Assembly: GCA_965232255.1 (NCBI GenBank) | Contig: OZ246962.1 | Location: 992,001-1,056,000 of the forward strand | Direction: 5' to 3' | Origin: Endozoicomonas sp965232255 | Lineage (GTDB): Bacteria; Pseudomonadota; Gammaproteobacteria; Pseudomonadales; Endozoicomonadaceae | DNA: 64,000 nucleotides | In this document: in pieces, positions 17,978 to 26,126 of the stretch | Layout: every line of letters starts with the position of its first letter | How positions within the stretch are numbered: the first letter of the stretch is position 1 | The notes under the pieces: generated by a model | The model's database searches: none | Told to the model about the DNA's origin: nothing | The model's input: only the letters and a program-made list of their open reading frames with translations | Position numbers and translations under genes: made by a program

Positions 17978-18571
17978 TCAGCCACTGCGGCAAACATCCC
18001 TCAGTTCCACTTTGAAAATAATCACTTCATTGGGACCTACTATTCCCGGAATGCCGTTCACGCCATAGGCGAGGTCCGGTGGAATAATCAGTTCCCACAG
18101 TGAGCCTTGAGGCATTTTCTGTATTCCCTCACTCCAGCCGGCAATGACCCGGTTAAGCTGAAATGTTGTCGGCTGATTGCGTAGGTAAGAGCTGTCGAGC
18201 AATGTGCCATCAATTAACCGACCTTCATAATGCACGGTAACATGGTCAGTTGACAACGGCTTGCGCCCATTTCCCAGGCTGATGACGCGATACTGAAGAC
18301 CGCTTTTCAGTACGATAATATCCTTATTTTTGCTGTTTTCAGCTAAAAATTGCTGACTTTTTTTCAGGCTTTCCAGCGCCACTTTTTGTTGTTCAAGCCA
18401 TTCAACGTCTGGCCTGGCAAGCTCATCAAAATAGATGATCTCATTGGTAGACAACAGCACGCTATCACCGGATTTACGGTCTGCGACTACTGCGGCCAGC
18501 GAGCAGGTCAACAGCGTAACTCCGGCAAGCCATTGACAGTGCAAAAATACACGCTTTTGGGAGTTGTTCAT
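17978..18571 (-). CDS. Periplasmic FKBP-type peptidyl-prolyl isomerase
   Basis: A hydrophobic N-terminal segment (QWLAGVTLLTCSLAAVVA) acts as signal peptide or anchor. A helical linker (residues 50-85) leads to one FKBP domain at about 95-195. Its active-site residues are seen in VTVHYEGRLIDGTLLDSSY, VIAGWSEGIQKMPQGS and IPPDLAYG. It speeds prolyl isomerisation in envelope protein folding. It lies opposite and between rsd/algQ and algP as the FKBP gene does in Pseudomonas. Confidence 0.9.
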   Translation of the reverse strand: MNNSQKRVFLHCQWLAGVTLLTCSLAAVVADRKSGDSVLLSTNEIIYFDELARPDVEWLEQQKVALESLKKSQQFLAENSKNKDIIVLKSGLQYRVISLGNGRKPLSTDHVTVHYEGRLIDGTLLDSSYLRNQPTTFQLNRVIAGWSEGIQKMPQGSLWELIIPPDLAYGVNGIPGIVGPNEVIIFKVELRDVCRSG

Positions 18572-18874
18572 TTTTTTGCTGTAAGACGCACCATTTGGCC
18601 AACGTATGATTCAGACATATCGAGACCCAACGTTGCCAGATGGATAAAGTAACTTATTGAAAGCGCTTTATTGCGATAAGATCACTAGAAAAGTAGACGT
18701 CTTCTTGATTCTATTCCTGAAAACCAGAAAAAAAATCAAGAAAAAACTAAAAAATGATTTGCAGTTGACGAATAAGCACTCTATGTTGAAGTGAAAATTG
18801 ACATAAAACGTCATTTTTTATTTCGAATTAATAACTACTAGTAGATTGGCAAAATAAAAACGAGGGACGGTCCA
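18572..18874. other. Divergent promoter region of FKBP gene and algP
   Basis: About 300 bp, AT-rich close to algP, with TTGACA at 18799-18804 but no well-spaced -10 box recognised. No ORF is supported. Confidence 0.4.
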
Positions 18875-19393
18875 ATGCCTGCAACACGGAAGACTGTAGC
18901 CAAGAAAAACGCCAAGGCCCCAGTAAAAAAAGCATCCGTAAAAAAAGCACCCGTAAAAAAGGTTGCGGTAAAAAAAGCGGCGGTTAAAAAAGCGTCAGTC
19001 AAAGAAGTAGCTAAAAAAGTCACTAAAAAAGTAGCCACCAAAAAGGCCGTAGCCAAAGTCGATATGGTGAAAAAGTGGGAGAATGATATCGATGCTCTAA
19101 AGAAGAAACTCGATAAAGCCAAAGAATCCCTGAAAAAAGCCAAGGCCAAGGCTAAAAAGGCAGCAGCCAAAGCGACCGCAGCCAGGAAAGCTGCTGAGAA
19201 AAAAGCAGCTGCCAAGAAAAAAGCCGTAGCGAAAAAGTCAGCGGCGAAGAAGACTACTACCAGGAAGCCAGTGGCCAAAAAAACCGTGAAGAAGGTAGTC
19301 AGCAAAAAATCCCCGGCGAAAAAAACGGTTGCCACCAAGAAGGCGGTCAGCAGGAAAAAAACACCCGGTAGAAAGCCCGCTGCCAACAAGTAA
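18875..19393 (+). CDS. algP: Histone H1-like AlgP protein
   Basis: 172 residues built almost wholly of Lys, Ala, Val, Pro and Thr in repeats of the KKAPVKKA type. A short non-repetitive middle (VDMVKKWENDIDALKKKLDK) is predicted coiled coil. This is the layout of AlgP/AlgR3, a nucleoid-associated H1-like protein that in Pseudomonas affects alginate genes. Such repeats change length by slippage between strains. It follows rsd and FKBP and precedes yheS, as in Pseudomonas. A terminator follows the stop. Confidence 0.88.
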   Translation: MPATRKTVAKKNAKAPVKKASVKKAPVKKVAVKKAAVKKASVKEVAKKVTKKVATKKAVAKVDMVKKWENDIDALKKKLDKAKESLKKAKAKAKKAAAKATAARKAAEKKAAAKKKAVAKKSAAKKTTTRKPVAKKTVKKVVSKKSPAKKTVATKKAVSRKKTPGRKPAANK

Positions 19394-19419
19394 AAACTGT
19401 CTGATGTAATGTCTTTCCA

Positions 19420-19445
19420 GGGAGCCAGTGGGGCTCCCTTATTTT
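19420..19445 (+). terminator. Intrinsic terminator after algP
   Basis: GGGAGCC and GGCTCCC (19420-19426, 19432-19438) form a GC-rich stem followed by TTATTTTT. Confidence 0.85.
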
Positions 19446-19497
19446 TATCCGGCAAAGATGTTCGATTTCCCCAGGCTGGCTCCATATAATGCTGGCC

Positions 19498-21408
19498 ATG
19501 ATCACATTAAACTCAATCAGCCTCTTACGCTCCGGCAAACTACTGCTGGAGGATGCCTCTGTCACCATTCATACCGGCCAGCACGTTGGGCTGGTGGGTG
19601 CTAATGGATGTGGCAAATCCAGCCTGCTGGCGTTGCTCACTGGCGATTTGCAACCGGACAAGGGCGAACTGACTTTTGATAAAGGCCGTGGGCTAGCCCA
19701 TATGGCCCAGGAGATCGATGCCCTGGACCGCAATGCGGTGGAATATGTTCTCGACGGAGACACCCAACTGCGGCGCATCGAGCAGGCCATTGCCAGTGCT
19801 GAAAATACCGGACGGCACGAACAGCTAGCCGATTTGCACGAACAGCTTTTACGTGCTGATGGTTACACCGCCCGTTCTCGAGCTGAGCAATTGCTGCACG
19901 GGCTTGGCTTTAATCACGATGTTCTGCACAAGAGTGTCCGCGATTTTTCCGGTGGCTGGCGCATGCGACTCAATCTGGCCAAAACGCTGATGTGCCCATC
20001 CGATATCATGTTGCTGGATGAACCCACCAACCACCTGGACCTGGACGCCATCGTCTGGTTGGAAAACTTCCTCAAACGTTATCCCGGCACACTATTGGTG
20101 ATTTCCCACGATCGGGATTTCCTGGATGCCATTACTGACCACACCTTGCACATAGAACATCAGACAGTGTGTCAGTACCGGGGCAACTATTCAGCGTTTG
20201 AGCATCTGCGTATGCAGCGGCTGCAGCAACAACAGGCAGCCTTTGAGAAGCAGCAGAAACTGCGTGCCCACATGGAAAAGTTTGTCGAGCGCTTTCGCGC
20301 CAAAGCCAGCAAGGCAAAACAAGCCCAGAGTCGTCTGAAAGCATTGGCCAGACTGGAAGAGATCTCTGCTGCCCATGTGGATTCCCCATTCACTTTTGTT
20401 TTCCCCCAAGCCGACAAAATGTCTGCGCCATTGCTGACTCTGGATAAAGCCGTGCTCGGCTACAACAACAAACCACTACTGAATGTCAGTATCAGTATCC
20501 AGCCCGGTAGCCGTATTGGCCTCCTGGGTGCCAATGGGGCTGGTAAATCAACCTTGATCAGAACACTGGCCGGAGAGTTGCCGCTGATTAGCGGCAAGGT
20601 GTGCCAAGGAGAGCATCTGAGCATCGGCTACTTTGCCCAACACCAGTTGGAAAGCCTAGATTTTAATGCCAGTCCGTTGCTGCATTTACAACGACTGTCG
20701 TCCAATGCCCGGGAGCAGGAGCTGAGAAATTTTCTCGGCGGATTCGGTTTCTTTGGCGATAAGGCGCTGGAGTCCATTGAGGGATTTTCCGGGGGTGAAA
20801 AAGCTCGTCTGGCACTGGCCATTATCGGCTGGCAGAAACCCAACCTGCTATTGCTCGATGAGCCCACTAACCACCTTGACCTGGACATGCGTTTGGCTCT
20901 GACCATGGCGCTACAGTCGTTTGAGGGAGCGATGATTCTGGTCTCCCACGATCGCAACCTGATTCGCAGTACCACCGATGAGCTGTACTTGGTACACGAC
21001 GGTGCTATGGAGAGTTACTCCGGCGATCTGGATGACTACAGCTTGTGGCTGACACAGTTGCGTAGCAAGGAGCGCAGTGATGTTCACAGCGAAGACCGCG
21101 ATAGCCCGGCACAAAGCAGTCAGCAGAAAAAGGCGCAGCGACGGCAGGAAGCGCTCAGACGCGACGCCTTGCGACCGTTAAAACAGAAGGCAGAACAACT
21201 TGAACGTCAACTTGAAAATTTGCAGTGCGCTCTGGCGCAAGTGGATGAGCAACTTGCTGATGCAGCAATTTACGAGGAGACAGCGAAGGAGAAGCTTAGG
21301 AAATGTCTGGGCGAACAGACAGAACTTAAACGACAGATAGCCGATGCAGAGGAGAGCTGGATGGCGGCGCTTGAAGCGCTCGAAGAGGCGCAAGACCCCA
21401 GCGTTTAG
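19498..21408 (+). CDS. yheS: ABC-F ATPase YheS
   Basis: Cytosolic ABC-F protein with two ATPase domains and no membrane part; family members act on the ribosome. Walker A motifs are GANGCGKSS and GANGAGKST, ABC signatures are FSGGWRMRL and FSGGEKARL, and both Walker B motifs read LLDEPTNHLDL. The linker between domains is basic and Gln-rich. A coiled-coil C-terminal tail begins about residue 540. The start MITLNSISLLRSGK at 19498 is that of YheS; a frame 9 bases longer exists. Confidence 0.92.
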   Translation: MITLNSISLLRSGKLLLEDASVTIHTGQHVGLVGANGCGKSSLLALLTGDLQPDKGELTFDKGRGLAHMAQEIDALDRNAVEYVLDGDTQLRRIEQAIASAENTGRHEQLADLHEQLLRADGYTARSRAEQLLHGLGFNHDVLHKSVRDFSGGWRMRLNLAKTLMCPSDIMLLDEPTNHLDLDAIVWLENFLKRYPGTLLVISHDRDFLDAITDHTLHIEHQTVCQYRGNYSAFEHLRMQRLQQQQAAFEKQQKLRAHMEKFVERFRAKASKAKQAQSRLKALARLEEISAAHVDSPFTFVFPQADKMSAPLLTLDKAVLGYNNKPLLNVSISIQPGSRIGLLGANGAGKSTLIRTLAGELPLISGKVCQGEHLSIGYFAQHQLESLDFNASPLLHLQRLSSNAREQELRNFLGGFGFFGDKALESIEGFSGGEKARLALAIIGWQKPNLLLLDEPTNHLDLDMRLALTMALQSFEGAMILVSHDRNLIRSTTDELYLVHDGAMESYSGDLDDYSLWLTQLRSKERSDVHSEDRDSPAQSSQQKKAQRRQEALRRDALRPLKQKAEQLERQLENLQCALAQVDEQLADAAIYEETAKEKLRKCLGEQTELKRQIADAEESWMAALEALEEAQDPSV

Positions 21409-21417
21409 CTAAAAAAC

Positions 21418-21439
21418 CGTGGGGCAGGGCAGCCCCACG
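21418..21439. terminator. Bidirectional terminator between yheS and the coiled-coil gene
   Basis: CGTGGGGC and GCCCCACG form an 8-bp stem with a 6-base loop. Six A precede it on the + strand, giving a U-run for transcripts from the minus side; the + side tail is CTTTC. Confidence 0.75.
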
Positions 21440-21442
21440 CTT

Positions 21443-21682
21443 TCAAGCGACAGCTTCGGCGTGCTCGTGAACTTCATTTTCTTCACCGACTACATCCAGC
21501 TTGCCAAGCAGGGCCGACACACGCTCTCCCCATGCAGCAAGTTCATGCTTGAGCTGGGTATTTTCTTCTTCTAGACGGGTGTTAGCGGAACGCAGGTCTT
21601 CCACTTCCATCCTGGACAGTTCCAGTTTATCGATCAGGTTTTGCAGTCTTGACTCAAGCTGACCTAAAGATTCAATAGACAT
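21443..21682 (-). CDS. Small coiled-coil protein, TIGR02449/ZapB-like
   Basis: From MSIESLGQLESRL (21682) it is 79 residues. Nearly all of it is one predicted coiled coil (LELSRMEVEDLRSANTRLEE, then NTQLKHELAAWGERVSALLG) with an acidic tail. This fits the TIGR02449 family of short ZapB-like proteins thought to be linked to cell division. A longer start at 21721 is possible. It converges on yheS. Confidence 0.75.
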   Translation of the reverse strand: MSIESLGQLESRLQNLIDKLELSRMEVEDLRSANTRLEEENTQLKHELAAWGERVSALLGKLDVVGEENEVHEHAEAVA

Positions 21683-21909
21683 AACAACGTTTGCACCGGG
21701 AAGTCTGTAATAGGTATTCAATAGTTTGCACTATTGTGAAAAATTACGATAGCACGTTTTAGCAAAATCGCCGTAAACCCTCGCCTAATCGGGCGGCAAT
21801 ATAAGGTGGGCGTGCCAAGTGCTCCGCCATCAAACCATTGCGTTATCTCCGACTGCCATTTTCTGGCTTGGCAGCTATGATGCAACCTCAGCATAATGGG
21901 ACGGTGGCC

Positions 21910-23106
21910 ATGCTAAGAGCCACCAAAGTACGAATCTACCCAACACCAGAACAGGCGGAATTTCTGAACCGTCAGTTCGGCGCTGTGCGATTCGTCTGGA
22001 ATAAGGCTTTGGCCATCAAAACGCACTGGTACAAGGTTCGCGGTCAAAATCTGTCCCCCAGAAAGCACTTGAAACCACTGTTGGCCGTGGCCAAGAGAAG
22101 TCGCCGTTATGGTTGGTTGGTTGAAGCAGACTCCATTGCCTTGCAGCAGGCCACTATAAATCTGGATACAGCCTTTCAAAACTTCTTCAATCTCAAGTTG
22201 CAAACGAGATTTCCTCGGTTCAAATCAAAATATGGCAGGCAGAGCAGCTATCACTGCACGTCGGTCTCTGTCGGTGACAACTGGATCAAGGTTCCTAAGT
22301 GCGAGCCAATCAAGGCAAGGATTCACCGGGAGATAACCGGCAAAATCAAATCCATCACGTTAAGTCGTGAGACCACCGGCAAGTATTACGCCTCAATTCT
22401 GGTCGATGATGGTATTGAGCAACCAAAGCCAATAACTGATCTCGATGCGGCAAAGATTGTCGGCGTTGATATGGGAATCACCGATCTGGCCGTCACCAGC
22501 AACGGCCATAAGACGGGCAATCCTCGGTTCCTGAAAAATGCTTATCGGAACCTGCGAAGAAAGCAGAAAGCGCTATCGCGCTCCCACAAAGGTTCCAAGG
22601 GCAGAGCAAAAGCCCGATTACTGTTGGCAAAGGCACATGAACGGGTGGCCAATGCCCGCAATGACTTTCAGCACAAACTTTCCAGACAACTCATTGACGA
22701 AAACCAAGCGGTGATTGTGGAAACGCTGAAGGTCAAGAACATGGTCAAGAACAGACAGCTTGCCAAAGCCATCTCTGATGCCGGTTGGTCATCGCTGATT
22801 GCCAAGGTGGAGTACAAGGCAAAGCAGGCAGGAAAGCACCTAGTCAAGATAGACCAGTGGTTCCCATCAACAAAGACCTGCTCTGTCTGCGGGTTGAAAC
22901 AAGCTGAGATGCCTTTGAAAGTCCGGTCGTGGGTCTGCTCTTGTGGAGTAATACACGACAGAGATATTAACGCTGCTGGAAATATCCGACAGCAAGGCAT
23001 CTTGAAATTAAAGGCGGAAGGACATTCCGTTTCTGCTGATGGAGGCTTGCGTAAATCCGGTTTATCGCCGGTTGTAGCCTGTGAAGTCAGAAGCCGCGCC
23101 CGATAG
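21910..23106 (+). CDS. tnpB: Intact TnpB RNA-guided nuclease (IS605 OrfB type)
   Basis: From ATG 21910 (MLRATKVRIYPTPEQ) the protein has about 398 residues, as usual. The three RuvC acids are present: D in GVDMGITDLAV, E in VETLKVKNM and D in IHDRDINAAGNI. The zinc finger has CSVCG and CSCG pairs. The N-terminal helix-turn-helix (FGAVRFVWNKALA) is complete. No tnpA is beside it, so the element depends on a TnpA elsewhere. It is likely active in guided cleavage; transposition would need help in trans. The frame is open back to 21838. Confidence 0.93.
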   Translation: MLRATKVRIYPTPEQAEFLNRQFGAVRFVWNKALAIKTHWYKVRGQNLSPRKHLKPLLAVAKRSRRYGWLVEADSIALQQATINLDTAFQNFFNLKLQTRFPRFKSKYGRQSSYHCTSVSVGDNWIKVPKCEPIKARIHREITGKIKSITLSRETTGKYYASILVDDGIEQPKPITDLDAAKIVGVDMGITDLAVTSNGHKTGNPRFLKNAYRNLRRKQKALSRSHKGSKGRAKARLLLAKAHERVANARNDFQHKLSRQLIDENQAVIVETLKVKNMVKNRQLAKAISDAGWSSLIAKVEYKAKQAGKHLVKIDQWFPSTKTCSVCGLKQAEMPLKVRSWVCSCGVIHDRDINAAGNIRQQGILKLKAEGHSVSADGGLRKSGLSPVVACEVRSRAR

Positions 23107-23129
23107 GCCCGATAGGGCAGGGAGTGTCA
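23045..23129 (+). ncRNA. Right end / omegaRNA-like region of intact TnpB element
   Basis: The tnpB 3' end and the bases to GGGAGTGTCA (23120-23129) resemble the right ends at 739-843 and 57380-57500 (GAAGCC, then a hairpin region, then GGGAGTNTGTCA-like end). By family rule the omegaRNA guide would be the next about 16-20 bases of flank, beginning TTGATTTTTG. The exact boundary is inferred. Confidence 0.4.
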
Positions 23130-23344
23130 CTTGATTTTTGTCCGAACAGATTACAGGCAACAAAAATAGTTGGACAAAGCCTGACTATACTAGATTTTAC
23201 CGGCGACCACAGTTGTATTTATGGTGATCTGTGGTGGCGTTCATAGCAGTGTTGAGTGGATTGGCATTGCGGGCATGACGATGGCAAGACAGCCCATGAT
23301 GAGCAAGGAAAGTACCCAGAAGCGCACCGCTTCGGGAGTGGCAA

Positions 23345-23572
23345 ATGAGCACGACCATGGTACCTTGCGCCCGAATCATTTCCACCTTGAATGTTGAAGA
23401 TGAGGCAATCCGGGCTTTTTATCTCTCCTTGGTTAACCACCAAAGTGTTGATGACTATATCAACGAACGACACCTGCATTTTTGTTCACGACAGGTTGAG
23501 GGTTACTTTCTTAGCCATGTGCTGGCGCTGACGGAACTGGCCCTGGAATCACCAACGGTTCGGGGCGGCTGA
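23345..23572 (+). CDS. Possible 75-aa hypothetical protein
   Basis: ATG-initiated frame (MSTTMVPCARIISTLNVEDE) with a helical middle and no recognised family. The ribosome site is weak. The wider region 23130-23695 holds no other supported gene, so this is listed as the best candidate only. Confidence 0.25.
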   Translation: MSTTMVPCARIISTLNVEDEAIRAFYLSLVNHQSVDDYINERHLHFCSRQVEGYFLSHVLALTELALESPTVRGG

Positions 23573-23695
23573 TAACAGTCCGGCAGTCTTCTTATACCCT
23601 TGAGCACCAGCTTTCAGGACGAAATATCACCTTTTCGAAGCTACCATAGCAGGCCATTATATTTGCCGAACCATTTTCTGGTCAGGAGAAAAATA

Positions 23696-24193
23696 ATGGC
23701 TACTCGAACAAAGGTAACCGGGCTGCAACTCATGGTGTGTTGGGTTTTACTGTCTGCGACTGCGGTTATGGCCGAAATTCCGATCCCAGAGGCTGAGCGC
23801 ATGAGCCATGGGCCGGTTCAGCTGGATAATTACCAGATTTATTTCAGCGCCTTTAACAGCATGTTTGTCCCACCAGACGTTGCAAAGCAGTATAATCTGC
23901 GCCGCGGGGAACGGTACGGTATTGTCAATATTGCTGTTCGCGATGTGTCTGCCGGTGAGCCGGGCAAGGCGATTATGGCCAAAGTGTCAGGCCATACCAC
24001 CAATCTGCTGACGCAGAAATACAATCTGGCCTTCTTCGAAATCAATGAGGGCGACGCCATTTACTATTTGGCAGACTTTCGCTTCGCGAATGAAGAACGA
24101 CTGGAATTTGTTGTTAATGTAAAACCTCAGGGCAGCAGCCAGGAAAAAACCCTGCGTTTTACTCAGACTTTTTACCGCGACACGCTGCCATAA
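23696..24193 (+). CDS. DUF4426 secreted protein
   Basis: ATG at 23696 follows AGGAGAAAAATA; an in-frame extension to 23600 lacks a site. A signal peptide (LQLMVCWVLLSATAVMA) is followed by the DUF4426 domain: YQIYFSAFNSMFVPPDVAKQ, LRRGERYGIVNIAV and a C-terminal RFTQTFY. The family is periplasmic or surface-located and of unknown role. It precedes rdgB and hemW, as in pseudomonads, and is probably in the same operon. Confidence 0.88.
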   Translation: MATRTKVTGLQLMVCWVLLSATAVMAEIPIPEAERMSHGPVQLDNYQIYFSAFNSMFVPPDVAKQYNLRRGERYGIVNIAVRDVSAGEPGKAIMAKVSGHTTNLLTQKYNLAFFEINEGDAIYYLADFRFANEERLEFVVNVKPQGSSQEKTLRFTQTFYRDTLP

Positions 24194-24273
24194 GCGGATT
24201 ATTTTATCGTCAACCTGTCGTTCATTGGCTGGATTGGACGACAGTGTATTTTCGATAGGGCGAGTCGGATATT

Positions 24274-24909
24274 GTGAGCAAAATTATGAGTATGGAGTTT
24301 CAAGAGGTCGTTCTGGCCAGTGGCAATCAGGGCAAGTTGGCAGAATTTGGGCAAATGCTCGCTCCGCTGGGTATTCGCATGGTGCCCCAGGCCCAGTTCG
24401 GGATTGGCTCGACTTATCCCGAGGTCGATGAAACCGGCTTGAGTTTTGTTGAAAACGCCATCCTTAAAGCCCGTTACGCTGCGAAAATTTCCGGACTGCC
24501 GGTGATTGCCGACGACTCTGGTCTGGCAGTGGATTATCTGCGCGGTGAACCCGGTATTTTCTCAGCTCGCTACGCCGGTCCAGACGCATCAGCCGCCGAC
24601 AATAACCAAAAACTGTTGCATAATCTGCGCGGCGTGAAATCCCCCGAGCGCACGGCGCGTTTTCACTGCGTGCTGGTTTACTTGCGTCATGAATACGATC
24701 CGACACCAATCATTGCTCACGGCCAATGGGAAGGTTATATCATCGAAGAGGCTCTGGGCGATCACGGCTTTGGTTACGATCCACTGTTCCTGGTACCGGC
24801 AGAGCACCGCACAGCGGCCGAGTTGCCGAGTGAGCTGAAAAACCAACTCAGCCATCGTGCCCAGGCATTGCGCCAGCTGGTCCGCACTCTTGAGGAGATG
24901 AAGCGCTGA
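24274..24909 (+). CDS. rdgB: XTP/dITP pyrophosphatase
   Basis: Hydrolyses dITP, dXTP and ITP to monophosphates, keeping deaminated purines out of DNA and RNA. Motifs are VVLASGNQGKLAEF at the N-terminus, ETGLSFVENAILKAR, ADDSGLAVDYL with the catalytic aspartates, FSARYAG, GFGYDPLF and LSHRAQALRQL. Starts at GTG 24274 or the in-frame ATGs at 24286 and 24292. Its stop overlaps the presumed CTG start of hemW. Confidence 0.94.
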   Translation: MSKIMSMEFQEVVLASGNQGKLAEFGQMLAPLGIRMVPQAQFGIGSTYPEVDETGLSFVENAILKARYAAKISGLPVIADDSGLAVDYLRGEPGIFSARYAGPDASAADNNQKLLHNLRGVKSPERTARFHCVLVYLRHEYDPTPIIAHGQWEGYIIEEALGDHGFGYDPLFLVPAEHRTAAELPSELKNQLSHRAQALRQLVRTLEEMKR

Positions 24910-26069
24910 AATCCTCTCCTGTCCTACCGCCTCTGAGTCTTTATATTCACGTTCCCTGGTGCGTGAAGAAGTGCCCCTATTGTGATTTCAACTCGCATCG
25001 GGTGACTGGCGATATTCCGCAAAAGGCGTACATTGATGCCTTGCTGCGCGATTTTCACGACGAGCTACAGATAACTGGTGTTGAACGCCCGATACACTCG
25101 ATTTTTATTGGTGGCGGAACACCCAGCCTGCTCTCGGCCAGCGCCTATCAGCAACTGTTTGCCGGTCTGCGGGCGCAGGTCCGGTTTGCTGATGATATTG
25201 AGATTACCATGGAGGCTAATCCCGGCACTTATGAGCATGATCGCTTTCAGGCTTATTTTGCCGCTGGAGTAAACCGACTGTCGCTTGGTGTTCAGAGCTT
25301 CCAGGATGACAAGCTAGTTGCCCTTGGACGTATACATCGCGCTGAGGAAGCGCGCCAGGCCATTGCCGCCATTACCGGTGCTGGCTTTGACAATATCAAT
25401 ATTGACCTGATGCATGGGCTGCCGGGGCAATCGCCCGAGGATGCCCTGTACGACCTGCAACAAGCCATCGACTTGCAACCGGCGCATATTTCCTGGTACC
25501 AGTTGACCATTGAGCCCAATACGGTGTTTTATACCAAAACCCCGGTATTGCCACCCGACGAAACCCTTTGGGATATCCAGGAGGCCGGACAAGCACTGCT
25601 GGCATCGGCCGACTTTGCACAATACGAAATATCCGCTTACAGCCAACCAGGCCGGCGCTCACAGCACAACCTGAACTACTGGCAGTTCGGAGACTACCTC
25701 GGTATTGGCGCAGGTGCCCACGGTAAGCTGACCAACGCCGTCACCGGGCAAATTACCCGTAACTGGAAAACCCGGATGCCTACTGATTACCTGGCCGCTA
25801 ATGTTGCTATTACCCGCAACTTTGAAGCCGGACGACGCGTCCTGGAGCCAGACGAACTGCCCATTGAATTTATGATGAATGCGCTGCGCCTTCATGAGGG
25901 CGTCGATGCCCGGCTCTATGGTGAACGAACCGGGCAATCACTGGATGACATCAGCAAACCACTGCAACTGGCTCGGTATAAAGGACTGCTTGATGCCCGA
26001 AGTGACAGGCTCAAACCGACGCCCACTGGGAGGTTATTTTTGAATGATTTGCTGGCGCTGTTTGCTTGA
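24906..26069 (+). CDS. hemW: Radical SAM heme chaperone HemW
   Basis: HemW is a radical SAM, heme-binding protein related to HemN. The cluster motif is WCVKKCPYCDF (C-x3-C-x2-C), followed by IFIGGGTPSLL and the HNLNYW motif near residue 250. The first cysteine codon is at 24960, so the GTG at 24963 cannot be the start. Between the upstream stop (24891) and that codon there is no ATG, GTG or TTG in frame. CTG at 24906 lies 8 bases after GGAG and overlaps the rdgB stop (CTGA). This gives 387 residues, the normal length. Confidence 0.9.
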   Translation: MKSSPVLPPLSLYIHVPWCVKKCPYCDFNSHRVTGDIPQKAYIDALLRDFHDELQITGVERPIHSIFIGGGTPSLLSASAYQQLFAGLRAQVRFADDIEITMEANPGTYEHDRFQAYFAAGVNRLSLGVQSFQDDKLVALGRIHRAEEARQAIAAITGAGFDNINIDLMHGLPGQSPEDALYDLQQAIDLQPAHISWYQLTIEPNTVFYTKTPVLPPDETLWDIQEAGQALLASADFAQYEISAYSQPGRRSQHNLNYWQFGDYLGIGAGAHGKLTNAVTGQITRNWKTRMPTDYLAANVAITRNFEAGRRVLEPDELPIEFMMNALRLHEGVDARLYGERTGQSLDDISKPLQLARYKGLLDARSDRLKPTPTGRLFLNDLLALFA

Positions 26070-26126
26070 GGGTCTTGCTCGCCCTCGTCGCATAAAGCAC
26101 CGTGAAATGCGCATCAGGCAGGCGGC

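Noticed and set aside
18838..19485. Long minus-strand frame of 215 codons opposite algP
   Set aside because: It is the complement of the Lys/Ala repeat DNA and reads as a Phe/Ala/Leu repeat; no ribosome site or family.
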